Shown one piece after another: positions 1 to 12,111 of a stretch of DNA of 64,000 bases. Each line of letters opens with the position of its first letter. Within the stretch, counting starts at the first letter, position 1. The position numbers and the translations under genes are program-made. Where the stretch lies: NCBI GenBank assembly GCA_038380435.1, contig JAWZYU010000034.1, forward strand, positions 17,587,404 through 17,651,403. Direction: 5' to 3'. Below the pieces are notes generated by a model, which saw only the letters and a list, made by a program, of their open reading frames with translations, did not search any database and was not told the origin of the DNA. This DNA comes from Ryuthela nishihirai (lineage: Eukaryota > Arthropoda > Arachnida > Araneae > Heptathelidae).

Positions 1-923
1 GAGAGTTCTGGGCCAGTAAATAGGTCCACAGAATTCTGTGAAAATCCATGGGAAAAGTTATGGGGGATGAGGTAAAAAGTACGTTGTGGTTTTTTGTGAA
101 AATATGTGTGAAAATTAGAAAAAACGGGGATGTTTTTTAGCATGTGAAAAACTAATATAAGTTTTTTTTGGGAAGATGAGGTTTAAACTAATCTGTGAAT
201 TAGTTTAAATGGATTAGGTTGAAATGAGGTTGTGTGTATGAGATAAAAAATGATGTGGTTTGTTGAGTTATTGTACACTTACTGGATTATTCGGTTGTAA
301 AAGCCGTGTAAATCGGTGTTGTGGTTTTTTCTGAAAATATGTGGAAATCGGAATAAAACCCGGGTGTTTCATGTGAAGAAAGTAATTTAGTTTTTTGGGC
401 AGACGAGATTTAAACTAATTTGTTTAACTAATTTTCAGAAAAAATGAGGTGTGTGTGAAAGAGATAAAAAGATCTGGTTTCTTCAGTTATCATACACTTC
501 ACTGGATTATTCGGTTGTAAAAAGCCTGGTAAATCGGAGAATTTGACAAAGTCAGACAGTTTTGAGAAATTTATTTGAAACATATGACAAAATCAACAGG
601 TAAAATGACGTTTTCGGGGGTTCTGATGAAAAGATAGACTTTGAATATCTGTGAATGTATGAAGAGAGGGTACTAGATGAAAGAAAAATATTTGGAAGTG
701 AAAAGTGATTTATGTTAATTTTTTAAACAATTAGAAAGAATTTGAAGTGAAAAGTGATGTAGGTTAGAATAATTTTGAGATTGTGTGAAGTTTGTAAAGA
801 GAAGAGTTTTATGTTATCGTGCTAAACAGAAATCAGTCTCCTCAAAAGAACAACGGGCTTGAGATTTAATTTCATTGAACGAAATCTCTTATTCACTGAA
901 CCTCAGTATTAAAGTGAAGCTGA
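1..923 (+). repeat. Polinton A left terminal inverted repeat
   Basis: Imperfect inverted match to 19627-20551. It can be followed by eye from the terminal gagttctgggccagtaaata through the AT-rich middle to the inner end near the cctcagtattaaagtgaagc stretch at about 900-920. Differences are scattered substitutions and small indels. No coding sequence is seen in it. The ends are expected to be where the protein-primed polymerase and integrase act. Confidence 0.92.
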
Positions 924-2301
924 AAAAATACTGATTTGGGAAGTTGTTCGATGGATAGCCCTCCTCTCTGTCCCCTCTTCCCCTCTGCCCTCTCATCCTC
1001 TCTGTCCCTTTCTGCCCTTTGCCTTCGCTCTCTGTCCCCACCTCCCCTCTGCTCTCTCTTCTTTCTCTGTGCCTCGATCGAGCACAAAAAATATTCCTCC
1101 AGTTCCAGCAGTATACAAGACACAACTGGAACTGGAGTCTGTGATTAAGACCGCTGCTAGACCCCCCCCCCCCCCCTCCACGGCCCGAGCGATCACATGG
1201 TTACTGCAATCAACTGCAGAGACCATGTTGCTAGCTGGCCACAGAACCATCTAACACCCTCCCCAGATCCCCACCCCCAAAGAGGTCTCATATATTGAGC
1301 CTAACAGGCTTTACGTAGATGAGCAGTCTCATTCAATATCAAGGGAAGCGATACTAACGTATAAAGATAGTTTAAAGCTAATTGTCTTATATACCATACT
1401 GGCAGCAACTCATATTCTAGTGGTGCGTAAAGAAACAAAATTAAAAATAAAATAGTATTATGAACTTTAACTGAAATCTAAAATAATAAGATTTTGTAGC
1501 AGTGTTTTGAATATATATAGCTGCAAAAAAATTAAACCAATGCGATTAAATTACTTTGTAATATTGATCAGTATTTTAAATAACATTGATTCTATGGGAG
1601 AGGTGGGGGAGGAGGGAGACGAAGAGGAGTGAGGGTTAATTCTTTGCAATTTACAAAAGTTGAAATAACTTTTGATCTAATTATGCTACAGAGCTCATTC
1701 TGGTGGTGTTCAATAAATAACACTAAGCAGACACTATTTTCTGAACTGACCAGACAAAGTGGGTTGAACCCCTCTTTGTGGCTACATAACTCAGCTTCTA
1801 ATAGAGCTACAGAGCTCAACTAATATCGTGTTCCATTCGGCAAATACTACACGTTAAGTGTATTGGAAGCGGTCTCGACCCATTATTTTAAGTTTTGCAG
1901 GTTCGATACTTTTAGATTTTGTGTTACAATAACTTGTTCTAATCGAGCTTAACATTGATAGTTATGATTTATCAAGTTCTCTAATCTGACAAAAAAAAAT
2001 TAGTGTTGATCCAATGAAAAAAATATTTGACTTTAGCTAGATAAACTGCTGGGATATTTAATACTTTGTCGCTCGTACAAAGTTGTTCTAAACAGTTTAT
2101 TACCTTAATTTTATTACAAAGGGTTTGAGACCATAGAATTTCGCAGAAATTGAGTCGAGACCACTTAAATTTGAATCCCTATGTATCCTCTTCTAACTGA
2201 GGGAGATAATAAACACTGATTATTAGCATTTCTAAAGAATTACAAATTGGTACAGTTTTCAAAATGTTTCATTAGTACTAATTTTTTTTTTGCATTTGTT
2301 T
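924..2301. other. Polinton A left non-coding interval
   Basis: No gene recognised. It contains a pyrimidine-rich tract on the plus strand (about 958-1075, CCTCT/TCTGTCCC-like) that makes several spurious low-complexity reading frames, and a 15-C homopolymer at 1162-1176. From 1260 to 2300 the sequence is plain AT-rich DNA. It lies between the TIR and the 3' end of the polymerase gene. Confidence 0.5.
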
Positions 2302-2631
2302 TCAGTTCAAAGTTTTGTAAATGGTATTGCCTGCTTTACCATACACATCTGAGATTCTAAAATTTCCAAAAGCGTAAGTTTGAATTCCATTGATATGTCG
2401 TTTTGTGTATTCTTGGGATAAAGCAGTTTTTTTAATTTGGTATAGATGTATATCATGTTCCGATCGAAATTCCGTTTGTTGCGTATATACGATTTCTCCA
2501 TCAAATTCACATTCCCGATAATCTTCGTGACTAAATTCATTTGTAACTCCATTAGCTGCTTTTTTGGGAATTGGAGCATAAATAATGGCATGCAATTTTG
2601 GACGTAACGCAACAACTTCTTTGATTGGAGT
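2302..2631 (-). pseudogene. polB: Polinton A DNA polymerase B, C-terminal segment
   Basis: This is the last ~110 residues of the Polinton family-B DNA polymerase, cut from the rest of the gene by the LINE insertion. The frame includes the stretch TPIKEVVALRPK, which follows directly on the KDELKG stretch left on the other side of the insertion near 8866. It then has the family's C-terminal pattern: a FSHEDYRECEF box, an Ile-His-Leu-Tyr segment with Lys-Lys-Thr-Ala-Leu-Ser, and a final block near YAFGNF before the stop. An upstream extension of the same frame to 2712 lies in LINE sequence and is not polymerase. In life the enzyme would replicate the element by protein priming. Confidence 0.85.
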
Positions 2632-2921
2632 TCCCCTCAGTTCTTGTCGTGATCGGACGTACATTCTTGGAGCTCCCGCTAGCTCGTCGTGTTTGGATAT
2701 CCTCACCACCATCGGTTGACCATCTGGGACTCTTTGGACCTGTAAGTGCTGTTAACTTTTATTGCCCCTCCCCGACGTCAGTCTCCGTGTACAGTGCCTT
2801 CTGTGCTGTGTGCTGTAAAAGATCAAAAGACCGAACCTTGGGACTAATTGCTGAACTCTCCCTGTTGTCACGGGTGGCTCTCGTAGTTTTTGCCAGAGGC
2901 ATATCGCTTCCGCTCACAACA

Positions 2922-3891
2922 ATGACCTCAATTTGCAACAGATGTGACGAAGCAGTACCACCCAACTCGGAATGCATAGTTTGCAGTGGATGCAAAGGCA
3001 AACTGCATTTTGTCTGTTCGGGCATAACAGAAAAAAAATTACAAAAAGCTGTCCCTAGAAAAGAAGAATGCGTGGTTATATTTCGAATGCAAGTCGAACA
3101 AAATAAACCCAAAAGCGAACTTACGACATGGGAAGCAGAGACAGTTCGACACGTGACATCAATCTATTGATAGTAGAGATCCGTGATTTAAAGACAGAAG
3201 TGAGAGAATTAAAACGAAGTGTAGAATTTTTTTCTAGCAAGTATGACGAACTAATGGAACAAGTAATAAATTACGAAAAAAATCAACAGGATTTAACTAC
3301 AAAAATCTATGAAGCCGAAAATTTAAACACAGAAATGAGAGAAGAGATTAAGGAGCTGAAACAAAATCTTAATGACGTGGAACAATATGGACGCAATAAA
3401 AATATAGAAATTCATGGTGTTCCCATAATTGAAGGGGAGGATGAAACAGAGCTTAAAATAAAGTTGTATAAAATTTCCCAGTCATTAAACATAGTCAACT
3501 ACACAGACAATATGATTGAAAAAGTTCACAGACTTCCAGAAAGAAATAAAAGCAAAATCCCAAAGATAATTGTCCAATTCGTTACGTTATATTAGAAATA
3601 AAAATCCCAAAGATAATTGTCCAATTCGTTACGGAAAGATAGAGACATTTGGATACAAAACAGGAAAAAAAAAATTACCACCACTATTGCAGACTTTGAT
3701 GATAAAGGAACACCAATATAAATGAAAACATGACTATGATTAACAGAGAACTTTTCTGGAGAGCTAGGATGTGTGCAAAAGAAAAAAATTATAAGTATGT
3801 TTGGTTCAAAAATGGAAAAGTTCTAATAAGGAAATCAACTGGTGAAAGAATTATCAATGTGGATATGTTCACTAATTTTGATGATTTTTGA
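2922..3891 (+). pseudogene. LINE ORF1: PHD-like zinc finger, coiled coil and FP25-like domain
   Basis: ORF1 nucleic-acid-binding protein of the CR1-like LINE. The ATG at 2922 opens a Cys/His-rich N-terminus (ICNRCDE, then CIVCSGCKGKLHFVC), a PHD-type zinc-finger pattern. Two frame changes follow between about 3070 and 3130. The next segment (3128-3595) is a strongly charged heptad-rich coiled coil ending near a IEIHGVP box. A 47-bp tandem duplication (3555-3634) then breaks the frame again. The last part (about 3740-3891) contains ELFWRARMCAKEKNYKYVWF and KSTGERI, like the FP25-related C-terminal domain of such ORF1 proteins. It would form the RNP that carries the LINE RNA. Confidence 0.75.
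3555..3634 (+). repeat. 47-bp tandem duplication inside LINE ORF1
   Basis: The stretch aatcccaaagataattgtcc and its continuation to ttacg occurs twice, at about 3555-3587 and 3602-3634, with a period of 47 bases. Because 47 is not a multiple of three, it shifts the ORF1 frame and brings in a stop at 3593-3595. Confidence 0.9.
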
Positions 3892-3982
3892 ACTTTTAGA
3901 TATGTCCGATAAACCTTGCTTTTTTTCTCTCTTTTTTTTTTTGCTCTTTTGCTTTTTTTTTTTATGAATATTCTTGTTAGCT

Positions 3983-6870
3983 ATGTCCGATTTGAATTTT
4001 GAAGGTTTTGATAGCAACTATGATGTTGCTTATGTAACTACAGGTTTAGAAGTGGAGGCTTGGTTCGAAAATAATTCTAGTAAATTTATTCACAGAAATA
4101 AATTAGGAATTGCTCATGTTAATATAAGAAGTCAAAGAAAATATTGGGATTCATTAAAATTAAGTATTAACAATTACATGAAACACATTGATTTGCTTGT
4201 TTTAACTGAAACAAATGTAAATAAATATGAAAATTACTTATATAACATTGATAAATTTAATAAAATCACAAATGATAATATAAATAAAAATATTAGGGGG
4301 ATTTCAGTATACTATAAAGAAAATCTAGACATTGAAATTATTTCACAACAAACACTTCCAGCGGAAACTATATATATAAAATTAAAAAAAAATAATGTAA
4401 TATATCATGTTTTAGCACTATACAGATCGCCTAGTACAGATGTGAATTCTTTTCTGTTGAATTTCCGAAACTGGATGGAAAATACAGAAAAAGACCAAAA
4501 TCAGATTTTAATAGGTGATTTTAATATCGATACAATGAATACTAAAAAACATGGCACAGAAAAATATATCACACTATTGGCTGAAATGAATTTTGAAAGA
4601 TTAATAAGGGAAGCTACAAGAGAAGAAATAGTAAAAAATAAAATTACCAAAACCTGTATAGACCATATTAATATTAAACTGATTAAAAATATGTCAGCAA
4701 ATTCAATAATTCAAACAAGCAAAATAGCAGATCACTATATGATTTTAACATTGATTAGCAACACCAATAACAATTTAAATAATACTAATTATAATGAAAC
4801 AGACCAGGAAAATAAGAATTGGTCATTTGACCATAACAATATAAACAAAGCTATTTCTGAAACGAATTGCAATTTAGAAAATTATGGAGACAACTCAAAG
4901 GATGAATTAAACCTATATAAAGTATTTAAAGACATTTATGATGGAATTTTAGGAAAAATAGAATATATATGAGGAGAGTTGGAAAAATAAAAAGAAATCA
5001 TAGCAAAAATTGGATAACACCGAACATGATAGAATTAATTGAAGAAAGAGATAAAGCTTGGATTAAATTTAAAAACAATGATAAAAGTGATGCTTATAAA
5101 AATAACTATATAAATTAAGGAATAGGGTTAATATTCAGATTAGAAATCAGAAACAACTTTATTATAGAAATAAACTTTTAATGAAAAAAAATGATATGAA
5201 GGCTACCTGGCAATTAATATATGAAATATTAGAAGGAAAACAGAAAAAATCATCGGACGATGTAATAATTGACAATATGACCAAAAAGAAATTATCTGTG
5301 GAAGAAATAGCAAATAATTACAATGACATTTATAATACACTAATTTTACAGATAAGAAATACAAATCACCAAGACGATATAAATTATGTTCCAACCATGA
5401 TACAAAGAGTTTTCAAATCTATCTATATACATGAAATCACTGAAAAACAAACTGATGAAATAATTACTTCATTAGACACCAATAAATCACCTGGTTACGA
5501 TAATGTTTGCATTAAACATATAAAATTTAATAAAGAGACACTACTAAATATTATATCAAAAGTTATAAATCAGATTATATTTACTGGGAACATACCTACT
5601 GAACTCAAAACAGGTATTTTAAGACCTATTTTTAAAGGTGATATTAAGGAGGATTTTTCTAACTATCGACCAATAACAATTCTGCCTATTTTTTCGAAAT
5701 GGAAAAATATATATGTATAATACTGTTTTTAACTTTTTACTTAAACACAGCATAATTAATGAAAATCAGTTTGGCTTTCAAAAAGGAAAAAACACAATTC
5801 AACTAATTTCCAAAATTGCAAATAATATTAATAAATCATTGAATAATAGGGAAAAAATTGTAACTATGTTCTTAGATTTAAAGAAAGCCTTCGATACAAT
5901 AGATCATAACATTTTACTAAATAAATTGGAAAATTACGGTATTCGCGGTATATTGTTAGATTGGTTTAGAAATTATTTATCAGACAGATACACAATTACT
6001 AAAATAAAAACCTGCTACAGCAGACAAGTAATGACACGATGTGGAATTCCCCAAGGCTCAATTTTAGGTCCTTTATTGTTCCTAGTGTACATAAATGATT
6101 TGTTCAATACAAAATTAAATAGTGCTATTTATCTATATGCTGACGACGTTGTTTTAATAAACAGTCAGAAATATTTAAATGATAGCATTTCAGAGGTTCA
6201 AACAGATTACAATAATATTATTAGATGGTTAAATTATAATAAAATCTATTTAAATGAGAAAAAAACAAAACTGATGATTATTCATTCAAAAGGATTTCAT
6301 ATTCATCAAAACCTCTTTATCAAAACTCATAAAATAAATTGCAGAAAAAAGGATGCTTCGAATTGTGAATCATTATGCAGCTGCCCACTTGTTGAGCAAG
6401 TAAATAAAATAAATTACTTAGGAATCATTTTTGATGAATATTTTAGGTGGAATGCCCATATATCCCACATATGTGAAAACTTGAGAATATCGGCGATAAA
6501 AATTCAAAAATTGAAATACGTATTAAATATGGAAACGTGTCCTATTTTATAAAGCAATATGCGAATCTATTTTAAATTATGGAATAATTGTGCATGGAAC
6601 AACTAACTTAACTAACATAAATAAAATAGAAAAACTGCAGTCTATAATAGCTAAAAATATTCCGTTTCATTTGCAAAAAATTTATAAAACTTCTACCGAT
6701 AGATTAAAATTTTTAAATCTTTCTTCCTACAGCAATTTATATAATGTAATAATTAAAAATTTTTTGACGAAACTTACAAACTAAAAATTCAACATAATAA
6801 AAATACAAGACTTCAAAACCAGGGTTATTACAAATTGGGCTGTCAAGTACATCAAATTCATTCATTATTT
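3983..6870 (+). pseudogene. LINE ORF2: AP-endonuclease and reverse transcriptase (CR1/Jockey superfamily)
   Basis: ORF2 polyprotein that would nick target DNA and reverse-transcribe the LINE RNA. ATG at 3983. The endonuclease (3983-4972) shows LGIAHVNIRS, LLVLTETN, ILIGDFNID and CIDHI/IADHYMI, the usual APE-like catalytic blocks. A frameshifted linker (about 4973-5180) is followed by reverse transcriptase: NKSPGYDN and NYRPITILPIFSKW (5181-5720), then FLDLKKAFDTIDHNILLNKL, GIPQGSILGPLLFLVYINDL and the catalytic YADDVVLI (5713-6552). A short thumb/C-terminal piece lies at 6590-6784. At least four frame breaks are present, and the C-terminus is cut by the nested RTE-like copy at about 6871. The YGIRG-WFRNYL motif is typical of the CR1/Jockey side of the LINE tree; the exact clade is uncertain. 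Confidence 0.85.
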
Positions 6871-6871
6871 A

Positions 6872-8712
6872 TACCCTACTAGTCCTAATAGAAAGCATTA
6901 CAGAGACCTTAATAAACTTGTAAAGGATCAGTTAGCTGCTGATAAGAATCTTTGGCTTGATGGTTTGGCTGACAAAGCCGAGGAAGCAGTTAGACAGCAC
7001 AACAGCAGAGAGCTGTACCAGATAGTTAATGTTTTGTGTGGTAGAAAACGGACAGGCATACAAGGATTGAAGGATAAACAAGGTAAGGTTATAGAAGGGG
7101 AGGATTCTGTCATGGCTAGGTGGGCTGAGCATTTCAGTGATGTTCTAAACAATGTGGTTAGTTCTACTCCCATTGTTTGCAATGATGATAGATGCATTGG
7201 TGGATTTAATGTTGGCCCTATAACACAATCTGAAGTTATTTTGGCTGTTTCTAAACTTAAACTTCATAAATCCCCAGGGGTAGATGAAATTACTACGGAA
7301 ATGCTTAGAGCTGGGAATGTTTCGGTTACCATTTGGATGACTGAAATTCTGAATATCTTTTATGATAAAGGCATGGTTCCTAAGGATTTTACCAGAGCTA
7401 TTGTTATCCCTATTTTCAAAAAAGGTGATCGCAGTTCTTGTGATAACTATAGGGGTATCAGCCTACTCTCTGTTACAGGTAAAGTTCTTTCCATGATTGT
7501 GCTTAATAGAATTAAAAATCTGGTTGACAGTCAATTGCGTGATGAGCAATGTGGATTCAGAAGTGGTAGGGATGTGTGGATCCGAAATTTTCACTTAGGC
7601 AGATTCTTGAGAAATGTTTAGAGTTTCAGAAACCTTTGGTTGCTAGCTTTGTTGATTTCAGAAAGGCTTTTGACTCTGTTGATCGTCATAATTTGTGGTT
7701 GATTGTGAGATCATATGGTATACCAGACAAGTTAGTTAACATTATGAAAGCTCTCTATATTAACACTGAGTCGTGTGTGAGAGTTGGTAAGGCTTGTAGC
7801 AATTGGTTTAGCATTACTTCTGGTGTTCGACAAGGGTGCATTTTGTCTCCTTTTCTCTTTAGCTTGGTTATTGATTATGTTATGCGAAATTCACTTCAAG
7901 GGAAAGATTTTGGCCTTAAATGGGCTGGAGATACGAAAATTTCTGATTTAGATTATGCTGATGATTTAGCCCTTTTGGCAAATGATGTTGATGAGATGAA
8001 CTCTTTCATTCGAGCTGTTGATGAGACTGGTAGTAGAGTAGGTTTGGTTATAAACAGAGAGAAAACTAAAGTGATGAAAATTGGTCAGGCAGGCTGTGAT
8101 TCAGTTAATCTGAATGGTTGCAGTCTTGAGCAGGTGTCACAGTTTAATTATCTTGGGAGCTATGTAACAGATAATGGTGATGTGCGGCATGAGATTAACA
8201 GACGAATAGGGATTGCTGCCGGGACTTTTAAGAACCTATGGAGAGTGTGGAGAAATAGTTTGGTTCTTTCCAGGGTTAGTTATGGTAGTGAAACTTGGAC
8301 ACTTTGTAAACAAGATAACAGGAAACTAGATGCTTTTGATTCCAGATGCTTACGCAGTATCTTGGGCATTAGGTGGTTCAACTTTGCAACTAATGATGAG
8401 ATTAGGCAAAGGAGTTTGCAACCTCCTTTAAGCAGCATATTGTGCAGAGAGAGACTCCGTTGGTTTGGCCATGTTGCCCGTATGAATAATTATAGATTGG
8501 CGAATAGGGTTATGAACAGTGTGCCTAAAGGCCTCGGAAAGAAGGGGAGACCTAGGATGCGGTGGGCAGACAATGTCAAACAGGACCTTGTTAGAATTGG
8601 TGTGCAGTGGCCAGATGCAGTAGATGTAGCTCAGGATAGACTTGCTTGGAGAACTAAATTGCACGGTCTGGTTGGACCTCCGTAGCCCATGGCTGCTTGA
8701 GGATGATGATGA
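6872..8712 (+). mobile_element. RTE-like LINE copy A, 5'-truncated, nested in the CR1-like LINE
   Basis: It starts abruptly in coding sequence (ccctactagtcctaatagaa) that is internal in copies B and D, so it is 5'-truncated. It ends in a short 3'UTR with gatgatgatgatga, the same 3' end as copies B and D. The (GAT)n tail and the C-terminal RLRWFGHVAR/GRPRMRWADN blocks point to an RTE-like element. Host LINE sequence is found on both sides. Confidence 0.85.
6880..8685 (+). pseudogene. RTE-like reverse transcriptase, copy A
   Basis: The reading frame opens without its N-terminus and endonuclease. It runs through a linker (ELYQIVNVLCGRKRTGIQ), early RT blocks (SKLKLHKSPGVDEIT, IPIFKKGDRSSCDNYRGISL), GFRSGRDVW, then after a -1 type break at about 7570-7620, SFVDFRKAFDSVDRHN, SGVRQGCILSPFLFSLVIDY, catalytic YADDLALL (near 7950-7975), NYLGSYV, and a C-terminal RERLRWFGHVARM domain ending WRTKLHGLVGPP at the stop at 8685. 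The single frame break is shared by copies B and C. A 39-bp in-frame deletion near 8257 is private to this copy. Enzyme role: target-primed reverse transcription. Confidence 0.88.
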
Positions 8713-8865
8713 TGACACCATTTTTGTGGCTGAATGACTTATGTTAATATAATTTATTCATTTTCCTGCAGATAAGCTATTTAGCTTTGCGGGTCAAAGT
8801 GTAAATGTATTTGTATTCTTTACTCTTATGAATAAAAATTATATTAAAAAAAAAAGTGTAAAAAA

Positions 8866-11800
8866 AATACCTTTTAATTCGTCTTTAAATTTTCCTGGAA
8901 CCGTTTTATTTGATTCACTGTATAGTGCATGATTTGTGGGGTAATTTGAGAAATCAAAGTATTCTGAGTTAAATTTCTCATATATGTCATCTGTCTGGAT
9001 ATCGACAGATTAGGAATCAGTATCGGTAAATAACAATTCACCATTAAATTTTGGTTTCAGAAAATTGTAGAAGAAATTATACATGTGTAATTTACTCAAC
9101 TCCAATATCGTTACACCAATGTAATATGGTTTATCTAATATAATATTTTTCTTTTCCATATGGAAAATTACGAAATTTTCTGCAAGTTTAACATAAGAAA
9201 CGCACCTAGGATTTGCAACTAACTTTTTAAGCTTTTCTTCAGTATTCACAATGTTGCGTTTTATTCTCTTTCTCTTATTTTCTAAACATTTGCCATATAT
9301 AGCATTGTTCATCAGTTTGAAAAAGTCATTTTCAAGATTATTTATGGCATTAATTCGTTTTGTTGTATTAAAATCTATGTAAGGTTTCAACCATGGTTTT
9401 TGATCAGATTGCAAGATTCTATGTGCCTGTTTCACCCTCAATCCCAGTTCCACATAGAGTTTAAGTAACCTATAGAGAACGACATAATTTTGTTTGTCGA
9501 ACAGATTTGGAATCAAGAATGACACATTACTATCGGAGAGTTTCAATCCTTCAGGAGCCAAGGGGAAATCATTGTGTAAATCGTGTAGATGTGCCGAAAA
9601 TTCTAGATCAACTTCGAAGAAATAACCCTTTTTGCTGTCGTCTGGAATAATAAACAAGTCAATATCATTTACCCATTTGAAATTACCAGTTGGAAGATGT
9701 TGAGACATTGTCCAGCCATATAAATTGTTTGCATCAAAGTACATGATATAGTTTTGTGGTTTACTCCTCTCATATGGATCTACTAAAGAATTTTTGGCCT
9801 GTGCAAACCTCTTAGACACTAAAGATATTCCTCCTCGCAGAGTTCTTTCTATGAAAAAATACATATCACCTTTTATACCTTTTTTAAAAAGGCAGCATAG
9901 GATAAGCCACGAGAGCTAAAATAATGACAAGGATCGAGTTGGTAATTATTCATACACGAATTTCTGTAGTTTTCAAATATATCTCCTAGCAGTAATACAT
10001 CAGTGATCATGTACAGATCGTGATATTCCCCGAAGGTAGCAATAGAAAATGCTTTCCACAAAATTTGAGCTCTTTCGTATTGTTCATTGTTTTGGAAATT
10101 CTCTTTGGATGGAAGTGACGTTTTCAAAAACTGAGCACTATGTTGCAAGTACTCATATGGAAAACTTCCTTTGCTTTTCAAAAGTTCTTTCTGTGAGTCA
10201 TTCAGATTATGTTGTCTACAGTATTGACTTAGGATGTAGAAATTTTCCACATTTTTCGACAGTGAAGAGCTGAGGAACATGAATGAATCAATAAATTTAA
10301 TTTGACCGAATTTAATGCATATGTATTTTTCTGTAGTTTGATGAATACAAGAAATTTTCTTCTTATCTTTAAATATTCCCAAATCTTTTACTATAGTGTC
10401 CATCAAATCCTTTGAGATATGAAACAAAACTGGTATTTCAAGTGAGAATTTGTATTGAAGATTACATTTGTTGTGAACAGCACCTCTGTATTTTCCAGTT
10501 AAGTGATCGTGGTCCCTTACTCTATCAGTTCCTAGAATTTTCCCATAAATATTAAAATATTTTACTCTAGTAAAAATTTGCAAATCAAAATCAGTCATCT
10601 TAACATTTCTTCAAATCATTGATCAAATTTTCCGCTTCGATCATTTCATTCAAAAATTGTTCTGATACAGTTTTCCCTCTGTACATTCTGGTTTTGATCA
10701 GTTTACCTTTCGCTCCAACTATAATATATGCAAATCCTGACGGTACTAAATACTTAGTTCGCACTCTGCATGGATTATTCTTAATTTTTGTACATTTCGA
10801 AAAGCATTCGAAGTCTGAATAAATCACTTATGGGTGGTTCAAACCAATTTTATTATGTGGAATTTCCTACTATTTGCTTCGGGAAACTTGATAGTTTGTA
10901 AAGTATTTGATTTGCAATTATTTACGTGATTCTTTAATAAATCGTCGCAAGTGAAATTATGAAGACAGTATGGGCAGGGATAGGATTTACCATTATGTCT
11001 TGAAAGGTATGCTGTAACCCTACTAATATTTTTAATCCAACAATAGTGAGAATTACTGCCTTCTTTTAAAAGTAAAAGTGGTATGGGTTATTTAACAGGA
11101 TTCTGTGAAATATATAACGTATGCAAACCATCTTTCTTAGAATTGTAAACATATATATAAATATTATTTAGAACCTCGAACTTCGGGATTTCATCGAGGG
11201 TTACTGGATAAGTCAATGAAGATGTGTTTAAGGCGTTTTCAAATATTTTATATTTTTCCACACGTTGTGGATTGTCTTTAGCAGGATGTAGAGCTTATAA
11301 TATTTACCACAAGAAACATTTGTTGTCGTACTTTTTAACATTCAGTATTCCTTTTGAAGATTTCAAATGTTCTGGTAAATTTACGAAAGCAGATGCTCCA
11401 ACTGCATTATACTGAGACATTTGAATCTCCATAGAAATTATTTTGCCCAACACCCATCCACTTCTCCTTTGTATAAAATTTTCAGAGTCGTTATCAATTT
11501 TCTCATAAGCATTTTTTAGTAATTCATTGAGATAGGTAGGCAAACATGTCGTTACAACACATCGTTACATGTCGAAAAATGTGCATATATTTTTTTCTGT
11601 CCTTCAGGATCCGTCTGCTTTTTAAATTTTATTTGTAATATGAATCTAACTTTTAGAGGCTGACTGAGTTTCTTGCGAATTATTTGTTTCCATTTATTGT
11701 TATTTTTCTCCAGAAAACTTTGTCTTCTCTGACATTTATGTTATCAATTTTATATGTTAGAAACGTTTTCCGAAAAGCACTGCTTTATTTATATGATATT

Positions 11801-11960
11801 GATTCAGATGATGATTGTAATTGTCTTTTCTGCTAAAGGTGGAATTGCAAAATTCACATTTTTCGAAGGTGCGAGATGTGCATGCAGTTTTCATATGACG
11901 GTTCATATTGGATTTGCGAATAAATACCCCACATTTGGTACATTGAATAGTTGCGCTCAT
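8866..11960 (-). pseudogene. polB: Polinton A DNA polymerase B, N-terminal and catalytic part
   Basis: Protein-primed family-B DNA polymerase that replicates the element. From the N-terminus: two C2H2-type fingers (11757-11960; CTKCGVF and CEFCNSTFSRKDNYNHH), a frame with FIQRRSGWVLGKIISMEIQM and KKYDNKCFLW (11304-11543), a Cys/His patch (YPCPYCLHNF, ~10950-10985), the exonuclease start YSDFECF (~10805-10827), an HNH-like VRDHDHLTGKYRGAVHNKCN box (~10450-10510), and polymerase motif A YFDANNLYGW (~9720-9745). Motif B is near KLMNNAIYGK (~9290-9320) and motif C is TDTDS (~9013-9027). A stop follows motif C directly at 9010-9012, but in-frame sequence continues to KDELKG at ~8866, where the LINE sits. 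Further stops lie at ~10598 and in 10830-11300, and there is a small gap near 9865. Catalytic motifs are still readable. Confidence 0.88.
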
Positions 11961-12111
11961 CTTTGAGTTAGCAGTTATACCCTCTTTATTATATACAATA
12001 GTTAAAAACTATGGTCGAAAAATCATGGTTCGATAATGCAAAACATCGAATATTTTGTATAATCGGAAGTTGAAATAGATATGACTGTAGTGTGTGTCCA
12101 AGAATAAATTT

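Larger units (their letters stand above)
2632..8865 (+). mobile_element. CR1/Jockey-superfamily LINE inserted in polB, with nested RTE-like LINE
   Basis: A non-LTR retrotransposon in plus orientation interrupts the minus-strand polymerase gene. Order: GC-richer 5'UTR (about 2632-2921), ORF1 (2922-3891), ORF2 with endonuclease and reverse transcriptase (3983-6870), then a nested RTE-like copy (6872-8712), then what I read as the CR1-like 3'UTR (8713-8850) ending in an A-rich tail next to polymerase codons. The insertion point is defined because polymerase codons resume cleanly on both sides. A target duplication was not clear by eye. All reading frames are broken. Confidence 0.85.

Noticed and set aside
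936..1250. Several overlapping reading frames on both strands
   Set aside because: They arise from a pyrimidine-rich tract; composition is low complexity (Ser/Leu/Pro or Arg/Glu/Gly runs) with no family features.
2625..3170. 181-codon plus-strand frame as a single protein
   Set aside because: Its first ~99 codons are LINE 5'UTR (and some polymerase antisense); the real ORF1 start is ATG 2922.
10049..10273. Plus-strand frame within the polymerase region
   Set aside because: Antisense to the PolB exonuclease region; shadow frame.
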